Positions 25,605 through 33,999 of a stretch of 45,903 bases of DNA are shown in pieces. The stretch is taken from NCBI GenBank assembly GCA_021413825.1, contig JAIOPQ010000030.1, forward strand, positions 1-45,903. The letters are read 5' to 3'. A program made the position numbers and the translations under genes. The notes under the pieces are model-generated. The model worked only from the letters and a program-made list of their open reading frames with translations. It had not been told where the DNA came from and did not search any database. Each line of letters opens with the position of its first letter. The stretch's first letter is position 1. The DNA comes from Spirochaetia bacterium (GTDB taxonomy: Bacteria > Spirochaetota > Leptospiria > Leptospirales > Leptonemataceae).

Positions 25605-26660
25605 ATGATTGAGAGAGAACAGGGCTTGCCCTTGCCCGGTTCATTCCAAAATTCTCTTCCAGCTATGGATGGCGTTGCCCGCCGCGCGGGTTCTGTTTTA
25701 ACTGGCCACGTGGCACAGGCGCTTACGCCGTTTTTACTTTCTGCAACGCGCGGCGGATCGATCCCGCTCAATCACGTCTGCTCTGTCTTCAAGGAAATTC
25801 CGGTATTCGAGTTTCGTAGTTTCTCGGCGGACGGAGATTCGCCGCCGGAAGCGCGCAGCACGCTCATCTACTGTCTGTGGATTTTTAGAGGTGTCCCTGA
25901 GGTCCAGGCGTTAATGAATCATCCGGAGTTCCCCTACCCGCTACTTGAAGAATTGATTCTATATGCGCAGGGTCGTTTCCTTCTGCGCGACTCCGGACGT
26001 GAAGCATTTCTACAATCATCCCTTCCGTTCCTTATGCCACAAAAGTCCATGGAGCTAATTCTCGAGGCAGACTGGATCAAACAGGACGTACTTCTCGTAA
26101 TGCATTTGATGGTTAACTTCGACCTTCGGACTGTGGACGATTTTCTTGGAAAGTTCAACTCAGCAGAGGCTGCGGTAGAATATCTTGTAAGTTTCTTTGA
26201 CCAGCTGCGCGACTATGATCTGCGATATTTCTTCACTCGCAACCCCGATCTGTTTATTTATATCACAAGCTTGTTTGAGGCGTTCGCAGAGGATCCACCG
26301 ATTCGCGCCTTTCTTGATAAATACGCGGCCGTCATTGAAAACCTGCGCTCGGTTAAGCATTTAGCCGAGCTTTGTCAGAAGGTGTTCCCAAAACTACGCG
26401 GCACAATGGATTCCCAGCAATTGCGCGCAATACGTTGCGCCTCGCTTATTCAGGAAATCAGCAAGTTCACCGAAATTTCGGCGGCAATTGACATACTCGA
26501 TCAGCTTCACGTCTTTGCTGATTGTTCGGAAAAAGCAATCGTTACGGTTTTTCTAACCAATCCAGATTACAACAGAGCGCTCGCCACAAGTCCAGAGTAC
26601 GAATTGGCTACGGTTGCCCGGAGGGCTGGTGTTACAACCGATGCAGTCGAATTTTTTTAA
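25605..26660 (+). CDS. Hypothetical helical protein
   Basis: A 351-residue soluble protein with no signal peptide or membrane helix. It is almost entirely predicted helix, with repeated acidic-aromatic patterns (FFDQLRDYDLRYFFTRNPDLF, LHVFADCSEKAIV). The beginning (LPLPGSFQNSLPAMDGVAR) is unstructured. It starts 12 bases after the PrsW-like gene and was probably cotranscribed with it. I do not recognise the family. An ankyrin/HEAT-like scaffold is only one guess. Confidence 0.55.
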   Translation: MIEREQGLPLPGSFQNSLPAMDGVARRAGSVLTGHVAQALTPFLLSATRGGSIPLNHVCSVFKEIPVFEFRSFSADGDSPPEARSTLIYCLWIFRGVPEVQALMNHPEFPYPLLEELILYAQGRFLLRDSGREAFLQSSLPFLMPQKSMELILEADWIKQDVLLVMHLMVNFDLRTVDDFLGKFNSAEAAVEYLVSFFDQLRDYDLRYFFTRNPDLFIYITSLFEAFAEDPPIRAFLDKYAAVIENLRSVKHLAELCQKVFPKLRGTMDSQQLRAIRCASLIQEISKFTEISAAIDILDQLHVFADCSEKAIVTVFLTNPDYNRALATSPEYELATVARRAGVTTDAVEFF

Positions 26661-26687
26661 TTAAGCTACAGCCGATGCAAACATTTC

Positions 26688-27131
26688 CTAACCTTCTACG
26701 AATCCAAGATGGTTTGCCATGTGATAGCGCTGGAGTGTGATCCATTCCTGGTGCGTCATGTGTCCAAAAAACGGGTGCTCCTCCGCGAACTTTTCCGCCT
26801 TCTTCATTGAATCGATCGCCTTGTAAATTCGTTTGAACGCAAGGCTCACATCCCCTTCCTCACGTTTCTTTGGAGCAGATGGATTTGGAATGCCAGGCTT
26901 CATAAATCCAGCTTTCCAAACCCCCTTGATGATCAACCGGCCTATAGTTCTCCGCAAAAGCCAGGGCGCGCGTTGTGCCGGATTGATAACTGGAATTTCG
27001 ATTGATTCTGCGCAGTGATTCAGGATCTGATAGAACGACCACTTGCCGGTTGTATTCACATTCTTCAACCGCTCAAGCCGCTTGAGTTCTGCTACAGCAT
27101 CGTCAAGCGTGTCAAATTTCAGCGTGCGCAT
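26688..27131 (-). CDS. DUF1569 protein
   Basis: A 147-residue DinB-like four-helix protein. The family signature is WSFYQILNHCAESIEIP near residue 33-49, and near the end EEHPFFGHMTHQEWITLQRYHMANHLGF, with His residues that could bind a metal. Other DUF1569 members are of unknown function. It lies 38 bases beyond the stop of the next minus-strand gene, so the two may share an operon. Confidence 0.85.
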   Translation of the reverse strand: MRTLKFDTLDDAVAELKRLERLKNVNTTGKWSFYQILNHCAESIEIPVINPAQRAPWLLRRTIGRLIIKGVWKAGFMKPGIPNPSAPKKREEGDVSLAFKRIYKAIDSMKKAEKFAEEHPFFGHMTHQEWITLQRYHMANHLGFVEG

Positions 27132-27169
27132 TTCAATAGAAAATAAAACCGCACTTCCCTGTCAACGAT

Positions 27170-27574
27170 TCAGGTCGCCTGACGGGCCTGGCTCAATTCA
27201 AAGAACTTACCACCAATCCAGGCGCATGGCATGGAAGTCAGAACCAGGCCAACCGAATACCAGAGCGGACCCAGATCGCCCATCAAGAGCACGCCCAGCG
27301 AACTGATTACAACGCCTACTCCACCGAGCCACAGTGCATGAGCCATTGGACGATTAGGCGCGAGCTTCGCTGTGAGGTAGCATCCCAGAATGGCAATTGG
27401 AATGCGATATCCCATTGCCAGGACAAAAAGTGAATCTGCCATTCTTACTCCGGGTTCTGGAAATACTTTAGACACATGCATGATTGTATCTATTCCCATC
27501 GACAGCACAAAAATTGCAACGAGCCCGGCAAATACGGCCCCGATTCTGCGACGCCAGCGTGGATCTGAATTCAT
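27170..27574 (-). CDS. Small four-helix membrane protein
   Basis: The ATG at 27574 was preferred because GGAGGT is six bases upstream; the longer frame would translate that site itself. The 134-residue protein has hydrophobic segments at about 9-26, 44-64, 72-92 and 98-116. Proteins of this kind occur beside ArsR-AHSA1 genes in other bacteria. Its promoter carries a palindrome CATAACC-TATT-GGTTATG that resembles the ArsR operator at 10502-10521. Function is unknown. Confidence 0.65.
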   Translation of the reverse strand: MNSDPRWRRRIGAVFAGLVAIFVLSMGIDTIMHVSKVFPEPGVRMADSLFVLAMGYRIPIAILGCYLTAKLAPNRPMAHALWLGGVGVVISSLGVLLMGDLGPLWYSVGLVLTSMPCAWIGGKFFELSQARQAT

Positions 27575-27615
27575 ACGTAAACCTCCAATCAATCCGACCT
27601 GAGATCAGACGATTA

Positions 27616-27633
27616 CATAACCTATTGGTTATG
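27616..27633. promoter_or_regulatory. Palindromic operator of the four-helix protein gene
   Basis: CATAACC-tatt-GGTTATG has perfect seven-base arms and the AACC-N4-GGTT core seen before the ArsR gene. It overlaps the -10 region of the promoter below. Confidence 0.6.
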
Positions 27634-27659
27634 CATAAGATTGCATGGTGCTCCGTCAA
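27632..27659 (-). promoter_or_regulatory. Promoter of the four-helix protein gene
   Basis: On the minus strand: -35 TTGACG (27654-27659), 16-base spacer, -10 TATGCA (27632-27637). The palindrome abuts the -10 box. Confidence 0.5.
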
Positions 27660-27676
27660 GTAGATTTCAGAAGGTA

Positions 27677-28852
27677 TTAATCTGGCAGGATCTTGAACTC
27701 TGTGCGGCGATTCTTTGCGTAAGCGGTTTCATTTGCGGCAGGATCCACAGGTTGCGTTTGGCCCTTTCCATCTGTGCGAATCAGATTCGCTGGTATGCCT
27801 CGCCTAACAAGGGCTGCTTTAACGGAATTGGCTCGATCGTGCGAGAGCTTCAAGTTTGCGTCTGCATCGCCCGTCTTATCTGTATGACCCGTGACGAGCA
27901 CGGCTGTCTTCCTCCCCTTCAGGTATGCTGCAAGTCGATCGAGTAATTCATTTGATTCTGGGAGGATTGTGCTCTCCGCGCGTTTGAACAGGATATTGGT
28001 GAGCGAAAATGTTTCCTTATCTGTCCAGGGATCTGGTTTGAATTCAAATAGATCGTAATCGCCAGTTTTGGAACGACGCGCGAACACAACAAGGCTGCCA
28101 TCGTTTGAAGCTGCATACGCGGCTTCATCGACTGCCGGGTCTAGCCCTGGTTCTGGTCGAATGAGTTTATCTACTTTAGAATTGATTTTCTCGAGCGGCA
28201 CTGAAACGATTTGATAGTGAGCTCCGCTTTTTTGCGCAAAATAGAAGCGATCTCCAAAAACACCAGGTGTGATAGCCTGAAAGTCAAATAATTGTTTTGC
28301 CTCGCCCCAGGTATCCTCGCCTGCCTCAGAGAAATAGATTCGTGCGAGCTCAGGCTTTCCAAAAGGATATCGTACAAAATATAACCGCTTCCCGTGCAGG
28401 AAAGGATTCTCTTCCATCATGTCAGAGTTGATTGTATCTGGCATCCTCTCTGGTCGGGTCCATGCACCGGCAACCTTCCGCGAAAAATAGAGATCCCTGG
28501 AAACTGCAATTCCTCCGGCCGTTCTAAATTCATGCGCACCGTCTCGGTTTGAGCTGAATATGATTGCATTCTCTTCAGGAAAGATAAATGGATTTTGATC
28601 ATCGTACGGAGAATTGAGATCTGAAAGTTCCTGCGGTTGCAGAAACGCGCCGTTCACACGTTTACTTACAAATAGATCTGTGCTTTTCCCGTTTCGATTT
28701 GAATAGAAATAAAGACTTCCGCTTGAGCTAAGCGACGCTCCAAACTCCTGACGAGCTGTATTCCAGGGAATCCGTGTGGGCTGGGCAGCCACCAGGGACC
28801 CCATGCACCATAGAACCAAGCAGAGGTAGAATAGGCGAAGCGGACTGGTCAC
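27677..28852 (-). CDS. OmpA-family protein with PD40 propeller repeats
   Basis: A 391-residue exported protein starting at GTG. The signal peptide ends near LVAAQ-P. Residues 40-270 hold WD40-like PD40 repeats (SGSLYFYSNRNGKSTDLFVS, AIIFSSNRDGAHEF). The C-terminal 110 residues are an OmpA peptidoglycan-binding domain (ILPESNELLDRLAAYL, VTGHTDKTGDADANLKLSHDRA, TDGKGQTQPV). This arrangement is typical of envelope proteins that link the peptidoglycan with outer membrane components. No gene follows in the same direction. Confidence 0.88.
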   Translation of the reverse strand: MTSPLRLFYLCLVLWCMGSLVAAQPTRIPWNTARQEFGASLSSSGSLYFYSNRNGKSTDLFVSKRVNGAFLQPQELSDLNSPYDDQNPFIFPEENAIIFSSNRDGAHEFRTAGGIAVSRDLYFSRKVAGAWTRPERMPDTINSDMMEENPFLHGKRLYFVRYPFGKPELARIYFSEAGEDTWGEAKQLFDFQAITPGVFGDRFYFAQKSGAHYQIVSVPLEKINSKVDKLIRPEPGLDPAVDEAAYAASNDGSLVVFARRSKTGDYDLFEFKPDPWTDKETFSLTNILFKRAESTILPESNELLDRLAAYLKGRKTAVLVTGHTDKTGDADANLKLSHDRANSVKAALVRRGIPANLIRTDGKGQTQPVDPAANETAYAKNRRTEFKILPD

Positions 28853-28914
28853 GCTTTATTATCGAAACGAACTAAAAAACATTGAGCATCCGGCGGCGAA
28901 TTCTGGACTCACTG

Positions 28915-29745
28915 CTATTGCTTTGCTCTCTTCCTATCAAACCAGCGCCAGGGAACAGCGTCCGTTACGATTAGATTGCCCGGAATTTCCTTCTCAATCT
29001 CTCGATGAAACTCCGGAAGAACTGACCAGTGCAGCCCGGGTTTGATATGGTGGGCGCTGTGATACCCAAGATTCCAGAAAAATGTGTTATACGACGGTTG
29101 CAGGTTATTGTATGATGCATGGTGGTGATCGGTGGGCTCAAGTCCGGCGTGTTGAAAGTAGGTCGCAAGAAATGTTAGCGGCGGTTTAACCAGCATAGGA
29201 ATCACGAATAGAATGAGCGTATTTACTGGATTGAACCAGGCGAAAAAAGCGAGCAGAGTCAAACTCACCCCAATTTGTAGCAAAAACTTTCGCAGGAGAG
29301 TAGGATGCTTCAGGGCAACGGCGAACATCTCGGGATACATACGGAGATAATTTCCAAATACATATTCCGCGACGCCCATTCTCTCTCCGGAACGCCGCCG
29401 CCATCTACTCTGATCGAGATCCTGATCAAGGTAATTTCTGTGATGACCCAGATTATGATGAAGTACCCAGCCCATTGTCACAATCCCGGTGTGCAACCCG
29501 AGAATCGTATTCAGAATGTGATTGGAAAATGTTCTGTTAAACGTATTCAAATGCGCATGATGATGATTGAACGCAGAAATGGACATTTGTGGAATCAGTA
29601 GAAAACCCTCTACGACGGCCACAATCCTCCAATCGCTCAAGAAAAAAAACACAGCCAACTGCGTGATGAAAACTCCCAGGATTAAGAGCACCGGAACCAG
29701 GTCCTCTTTGTAACGGAATCCAACAAACGAAAGAAGTGAATTCAT
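28915..29745 (-). CDS. Fatty acid desaturase
   Basis: A 276-residue membrane desaturase. The histidine boxes are FNHHHAH (about 60-66), LHHNLGHHRN (about 94-103) and GYHSAHHIKPG (about 228-238), plus a central HH pair in EPTDHHHAS. Four hydrophobic segments alternate with the boxes. It overlaps the preceding minus-strand gene through ATGA and so is translationally coupled to it. Lipid modification in the cytoplasmic membrane is expected; regiospecificity cannot be told. Confidence 0.9.
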   Translation of the reverse strand: MNSLLSFVGFRYKEDLVPVLLILGVFITQLAVFFFLSDWRIVAVVEGFLLIPQMSISAFNHHHAHLNTFNRTFSNHILNTILGLHTGIVTMGWVLHHNLGHHRNYLDQDLDQSRWRRRSGERMGVAEYVFGNYLRMYPEMFAVALKHPTLLRKFLLQIGVSLTLLAFFAWFNPVNTLILFVIPMLVKPPLTFLATYFQHAGLEPTDHHHASYNNLQPSYNTFFWNLGYHSAHHIKPGLHWSVLPEFHREIEKEIPGNLIVTDAVPWRWFDRKRAKQ

Positions 29746-30293
29746 GACTCAGGCTTTCCATTCCAGATTGGATTCTCACGATCACTGGGATGGAGCTTGT
29801 CGGCTGAGTCCCGGTACATATGCCAGAAGGACTGATCAATCTTTGCGTCCGAATAACTACCCTTGCGTTCATGGAAAAACGGGCACCACCAGTTCTCTAC
29901 TATCTTCACCATGTAGGTGATCCATGCAAACAGCCCAACGCTATTGGGGCAATATACTGTGCAATTGAAAGACCAGTAGAGTTTGGAGCGCATTAGCGGA
30001 ATATTATTCCCCAGGACAGGCTGGTCCCTGGTCGTATAACGGTGGGTTTCCCTGCGTGGAACGAAATCTCTAAAACCCTTGATCCGGGTGGCCCCCATCA
30101 AACGCAAATGTGCATATGTGAATAATCCACACAGTATCACAAAAGGGAGAAATAAAATGGGAATATAGATTAGCGGAAGGGCAATGGCCTGAATCAGAAT
30201 GGAACGCGTTCTGAATCCCAGAAAACTGGCCCGATCGGTTGCGGTTTCTCCGGCCGAGCAACCGGAACAAGTAGTAACTTCGACTGTCTGCAT
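29742..30293 (-). CDS. Desaturase-coupled hypothetical membrane protein
   Basis: A 183-residue protein with a CSGC motif near residue 9-12 and one long hydrophobic region (about 34-64) that may form one or two helices. After it come a cysteine pair (FNCTVYCPN) and WWCPFFHERK. It overlaps the desaturase gene by four bases. It could deliver electrons or hold a redox cofactor for the desaturase, based only on the cysteines and the coupling. No family recognised. Confidence 0.6.
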   Translation of the reverse strand: MQTVEVTTCSGCSAGETATDRASFLGFRTRSILIQAIALPLIYIPILFLPFVILCGLFTYAHLRLMGATRIKGFRDFVPRRETHRYTTRDQPVLGNNIPLMRSKLYWSFNCTVYCPNSVGLFAWITYMVKIVENWWCPFFHERKGSYSDAKIDQSFWHMYRDSADKLHPSDRENPIWNGKPES

Positions 30294-30445
30294 CCGTCAT
30301 ACGAATGAACGTCACCCGCAATTGTCAATTCGTTGTGGCTCGAAATTATGATTGTGGCCGATAAGTGGATTTATATGAATTTTTTTCACAAAAAAGATGG
30401 CCTAACCGGCCGTAGACCTTACTCTAGAAAAGTCAGGAGGCGCGT

Positions 30446-30871
30446 ATGGAACGAGTTCTCACCTGGCTTGAAGCACATAAAGACTGGACCATTGAGTTTT
30501 TGCGGATGTACCTGGGATTGATTCTGATCCTCAAGGGGTTCGTCTTCATCCGCGACATGGATCAGCTACTCGGGCTGATAGGACTAAAGAATTCCCTCTG
30601 GCTGGGCGGACTTTTCGCCCATTACATCGTACTGGTACACTTGCTTGGAGGAGCTTTCTTTTTGATCGGATTGATCACTCGCGTAGTGGCTGGATTTCAA
30701 ATTCCAATTGTTGCGGCGGGGATTTTCGTAGTATATGCGAAGGAGGGCTTACTCTCTGGTACATCAAATCTGGAATATACGACTTTTGTTTTCCTTGGTC
30801 TCGTGGCCTTCCTCTTCTACGGAGGTGGAAGGCTGTCCGTAGACCATTTACTGGAGCGCAAGAGAGAATAA
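30446..30871 (+). CDS. DoxX-like small membrane protein
   Basis: A 141-residue protein with four hydrophobic helices. The pattern RMYLGLILILKGFVFIRD at the first helix, followed by AHYIVLVHLLGGAFFLIGL and a C-terminal helix, is that of the DoxX/SURF4-like family. These are thought to modulate terminal oxidases or thiol redox. A strong AGGAGG lies nine bases before the ATG, and a classical terminator follows, so it is a monocistronic unit. Confidence 0.8.
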   Translation: MERVLTWLEAHKDWTIEFLRMYLGLILILKGFVFIRDMDQLLGLIGLKNSLWLGGLFAHYIVLVHLLGGAFFLIGLITRVVAGFQIPIVAAGIFVVYAKEGLLSGTSNLEYTTFVFLGLVAFLFYGGGRLSVDHLLERKRE

Positions 30872-30878
30872 CGTTCCG

Positions 30879-30909
30879 CGGGCAGCGTGGGGCTGCCCGA
30901 TTTTTTTTT
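30879..30909 (+). terminator. Rho-independent terminator of the DoxX-like gene
   Basis: CGGGCAGC pairs with GCTGCCCG around a five-base loop. A run of nine T follows, eight bases past the stop codon. Confidence 0.93.
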
Positions 30910-31045
30910 GAACCGGCTCAGGCCAAAACAGATCACCTTTGGCGAATCTCTTTAGAGTCATGCCTCCCCGGAGAAAGGTAGTATCCATGCGAGAACCCGC
31001 CCTGATTCTTTGTAGATGTAAAACACGCAAAGGAAAGTTTGAGCG

Positions 31046-32166
31046 ATGTTCGCGGATATTTACAAGATTTATGCCGTGGCCTTCGTCGCTGCTCTTAGTT
31101 TCAACGTCCTTTCACCGATTCTGCCCGAAGTCTCACGAGCCTTTCAGCTGGAGCGTATGGAAGGGTTGGTTCAGTTCGGCGGTCTCAATAACCTGCTGCT
31201 GTTTCTACCAATGGGAATACTCTCACTCCTTTACGCGATCGTCGGAAATCGAATCCGCATTCCACTAAGCCTTGTTGCACTCGTCCTTAGCCTCGTGCTT
31301 TTCTGGATTTATATTTCGCAAAGCACGCTTTCATTCACCCTGGGATATCTTTTCCTGGGATCAACCCTGGGATTGCTAATTCCTGGGCTATATGCGGTTG
31401 CTAGAGGTTTGCCAAATGCTCCTCCCTTTGCAACCAGCATAAATATTAACATCATGATTGGGATTGGCCTGGCCGTGGGACAGTATGCGTCTGCGCTAAT
31501 CGCTCAGAGTTTTTCCTGGCGCCTCGTTTATCTGGTTCTGGCTTGCATCAGTATTTTGATTTGCCCGGTTCTAGCACTCAGCATGCCGAGTCAAAACTTA
31601 ATAGCCGAGCGTTTCAATATCAATAAGATCCCGCGGCGCGCCTGGCTGCTGCTCGCGCAGTACCTGCCGGGAAGCGTCCCGTGGGGCGGCTTCAGCGTAT
31701 TTATTTTTTCCTACATGGAAACCGATTGCGGTATCAGCAAAGCTTCGGCTGTTTTTCTTGTTACCATTCTCGGAGTCGGTATGGTTTCCGAGCGATCGTG
31801 CTTGTAATCATGGTATTCTTCCTGATCGATATTGGAGCAACTGTCGCATTAATTGAGGCCACTGCAGTGGTAACGTTTCCCTGGCTCGTCGCAATGTATT
31901 TCATCTCTGGCTTGCTACTTTCTGTCCCGGGTTCATATATCAAGGGAATGTTGTTCGAGTCTGCGTCAACAGCAGATGTCCAGACCATTTTCTCCGTGGA
32001 GAATTTCCTAGAATCTGTCGGAAAGGGACTCGGGCCATTCATCGTAGCGCTTCTAATCCAGGGATTCGTGAGTTTGAAACTGGCTATTGTAGCATCCGTT
32101 TTCTTCTGGCTCCTGTGCCTACCCCCGCTCCTCTTGCTCCTTCAAAACAAAAATGATCGAACTTAG
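31046..32166 (+). pseudogene. MFS transporter broken by a frameshift
   Basis: Frame 1 (31046-31807) carries about eight membrane helices of a major facilitator and then stops after MVSERSCL. A second frame, open to 32166, continues from about 31790 with AIVLVIMVFFLIDIGATV and the last four helices. The fragments line up in order as one transporter of about 375 residues. At the junction the conserved loop between helices 8 and 9 (usually G-x3-D/E-R) is nearly missing, so the lesion looks like a small deletion with frame change. Either the gene is dead, or a sequencing error is present. The last bases overlap the next gene. Confidence 0.7.
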
Positions 32167-33343
32167 AAAAGATTCCGACCGCAGTCGCCTGAACTCTCCG
32201 TGCTCCGTTCTTTACAGGGCTCAAACTTTCAAGGCAAATCTTGTGGATGTGAGTAGGACAGGCTGCCGCCTGGAAATGCAGGATCAAATATATCTTCCTT
32301 CCGGGGCCACGATTGATGTATTTGTAACGCTCGGAGATGCGCCCTGCCTGATTACGGGTCATGTGATTAACTCAATAGCGAATAACGTTGGGATAGCAAC
32401 CCTTGCCATGAGTGATTCTGCGCAACGTAGGATCGGTGAAGCGCTCCGTGCACAATTATCTGGAAATCGGACAGGATCTCCGCCGTCAGTGCCACGCAAG
32501 GTTTTAGCGCTGGGCGCGGGAGGCGGAAAGATTCTCGGCCAATTAAAGATGCTCGAAACGCTCGAAGCGTATCTGGGCGGGCCGATTACCGACCATTTTG
32601 ATATGCTCGCCGGTTGCTCATCCGGTGCACTCATCCTTGCAATGATAGCCAGGGGGAGCTCGATCGCAGAAATCAGAACAACAATCACGGGCAACATCAA
32701 GGGCCTTGGATTTGCCGGCATGTTTGCTTTAAGCAATCTAATTAGCAAAGCTGGTTTTCATAATGGAATCGACGAGAGCTTTGGTAGCATGCAAATGGCG
32801 GAACTGACCAAACCACTTTTTACTCTTTCTCGAAATTTCAAATCTTCGATTCACAAAACGTATTCCACGTGGTCTGAAGGAAATCTTCGGATTTCAACCG
32901 TGCTAAAACGTGCGACTGCAATCCCGGTCCTTATGGGCGCTCACGAAAACGAAATGGACGGAGGCGCAGGACTCTACATTAATCCTGTGGAGATTTTTCT
33001 GCGAGTCCTCCGGCATTCAGGGTCCCTTGCACCTGACCTTCAGGTACTCTACCTGGATTCTGGATTTGATCCACTGGGCCGCCCTGAAGGCTTCGCTGCC
33101 CTAAACGACAATGTGATCTCACAACTATTCTGGATCATTGGCACAATGCAGCGCGACCTGAATGTTCTGGCGACCGATCGAATCGTCAATGAATTCCCGA
33201 ACGTCAAATATACGCCCTACTTTTTTACCTACTCACGCTCGTATGACCTTTCGAAAACGGGCGACTTCTATGCCGCAGAATCGGAAGTCGAGGGTCGTGC
33301 CGATCAGTTCAGACAATGGTTGGTGGATTGTTTTGGACGTTAA
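32153..33343 (+). CDS. PilZ-patatin fusion (predicted c-di-GMP-linked phospholipase)
   Basis: A 396-residue two-domain protein. Residues 1-100 match PilZ: a basic N-terminus with R5 and R10, then D32-V-S-R-T-G37, the D/N-x-S-x-x-G c-di-GMP motif. Residues 116-390 are a patatin lipase: glycine loop GAGGGKILG (121-129), nucleophile elbow GCSSG with Ser156, and DGG with Asp269 of the catalytic dyad. No signal peptide, so it should act on the cytoplasmic face. The predicted role is acyl hydrolysis gated by c-di-GMP. The R-x-x-x-R half of the PilZ motif is imperfect. It overlaps the end of the broken transporter gene. Confidence 0.85.
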   Translation: MIELRKDSDRSRLNSPCSVLYRAQTFKANLVDVSRTGCRLEMQDQIYLPSGATIDVFVTLGDAPCLITGHVINSIANNVGIATLAMSDSAQRRIGEALRAQLSGNRTGSPPSVPRKVLALGAGGGKILGQLKMLETLEAYLGGPITDHFDMLAGCSSGALILAMIARGSSIAEIRTTITGNIKGLGFAGMFALSNLISKAGFHNGIDESFGSMQMAELTKPLFTLSRNFKSSIHKTYSTWSEGNLRISTVLKRATAIPVLMGAHENEMDGGAGLYINPVEIFLRVLRHSGSLAPDLQVLYLDSGFDPLGRPEGFAALNDNVISQLFWIIGTMQRDLNVLATDRIVNEFPNVKYTPYFFTYSRSYDLSKTGDFYAAESEVEGRADQFRQWLVDCFGR

Positions 33344-33381
33344 GCGATGTTACCAATCCAAGCAATCTGTGAGGGTTGCTC

Positions 33382-33693
33382 TCACATCATCAAAACAGGA
33401 ATCAACTTCACAGCTTTCTCAGGACATGCCACGACACATAGCCCGCATGCATGACACTGGTCAGAGTTAACAACAAACGCTCGCTCTGAGCCATGAACGA
33501 TCGTTTTTATTTTTCCAACCCAGTCTAGATTCGACCGTTCTTCCTGATTCATCTCTCGCATTTCAAATACGCCGTACGGACAGACCTCGAAACAATCCCG
33601 CTTACCCGCGCATTTGGAAAGATTGACGATTGGCTGTACTCTGCCGGCGGTTTTGCACTCACCGGCAGATTTCGGCTTCTGATTGCTAAGCAT
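33382..33693 (-). CDS. Ferredoxin with one substituted cysteine
   Basis: A 103-residue protein with two iron-sulphur motifs. The second is complete (C80-x2-C83-x2-C86-x3-C90-P). The first reads C28-x2-K31-x2-C34-x3-C38-P, with Lys in place of the second cysteine, as in ferredoxins that carry a three-iron or labile cluster at this site. The start overlaps the previous stop as TAATG, so it is translated with the membrane protein upstream. The electron partner is unknown. Confidence 0.85.
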   Translation of the reverse strand: MLSNQKPKSAGECKTAGRVQPIVNLSKCAGKRDCFEVCPYGVFEMREMNQEERSNLDWVGKIKTIVHGSERAFVVNSDQCHACGLCVVACPEKAVKLIPVLMM

Positions 33694-33989
33694 TAGATTC
33701 GATGCGCCCTTTCACGCATCTCGTGAAATCTGCGACGCATGCGATGTCTCCAGTGCCTGCGTCCTCTTCCGCCTCCGAATCCTCTTACAGGACCCAACAA
33801 TATCTTTGATAGAACAAACAATCCCAGTGCCTGCAAAAATTCGATCTGCTTGAATCCAAATAAATCCGGCATAAGCCAGTTCCACAACTGCCACACCGCA
33901 GCGGATGCTGCAAGTATTAGCAAGGGCACCAGGAATATGAACGCAAATACTTTGCCTTTCCTGCCTTGAGTTTTCCTAAAATCTTTCAT
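33693..33989 (-). CDS. Small membrane protein in ECF sigma operon
   Basis: The ATG at 33989 with GAGGGAATTT before it was chosen over the frame-internal start at 34013, which lies inside the sigma gene. The 98-residue product has two hydrophobic helices (FAFIFLVPLLILAASAAVW and FLQALGLFVLSKILLG) and ends in GFGGGRGRRHWRHRMRRRFH, a Gly-Arg-His tail. The same layout is known next to ECF sigma factors in Bacteroidetes and Leptospirales, where it is a candidate anti-sigma or metal-responsive partner. Function is not proven. Confidence 0.72.
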   Translation of the reverse strand: MKDFRKTQGRKGKVFAFIFLVPLLILAASAAVWQLWNWLMPDLFGFKQIEFLQALGLFVLSKILLGPVRGFGGGRGRRHWRHRMRRRFHEMRERAHRI

Positions 33990-33999
33990 AAATTCCCTC

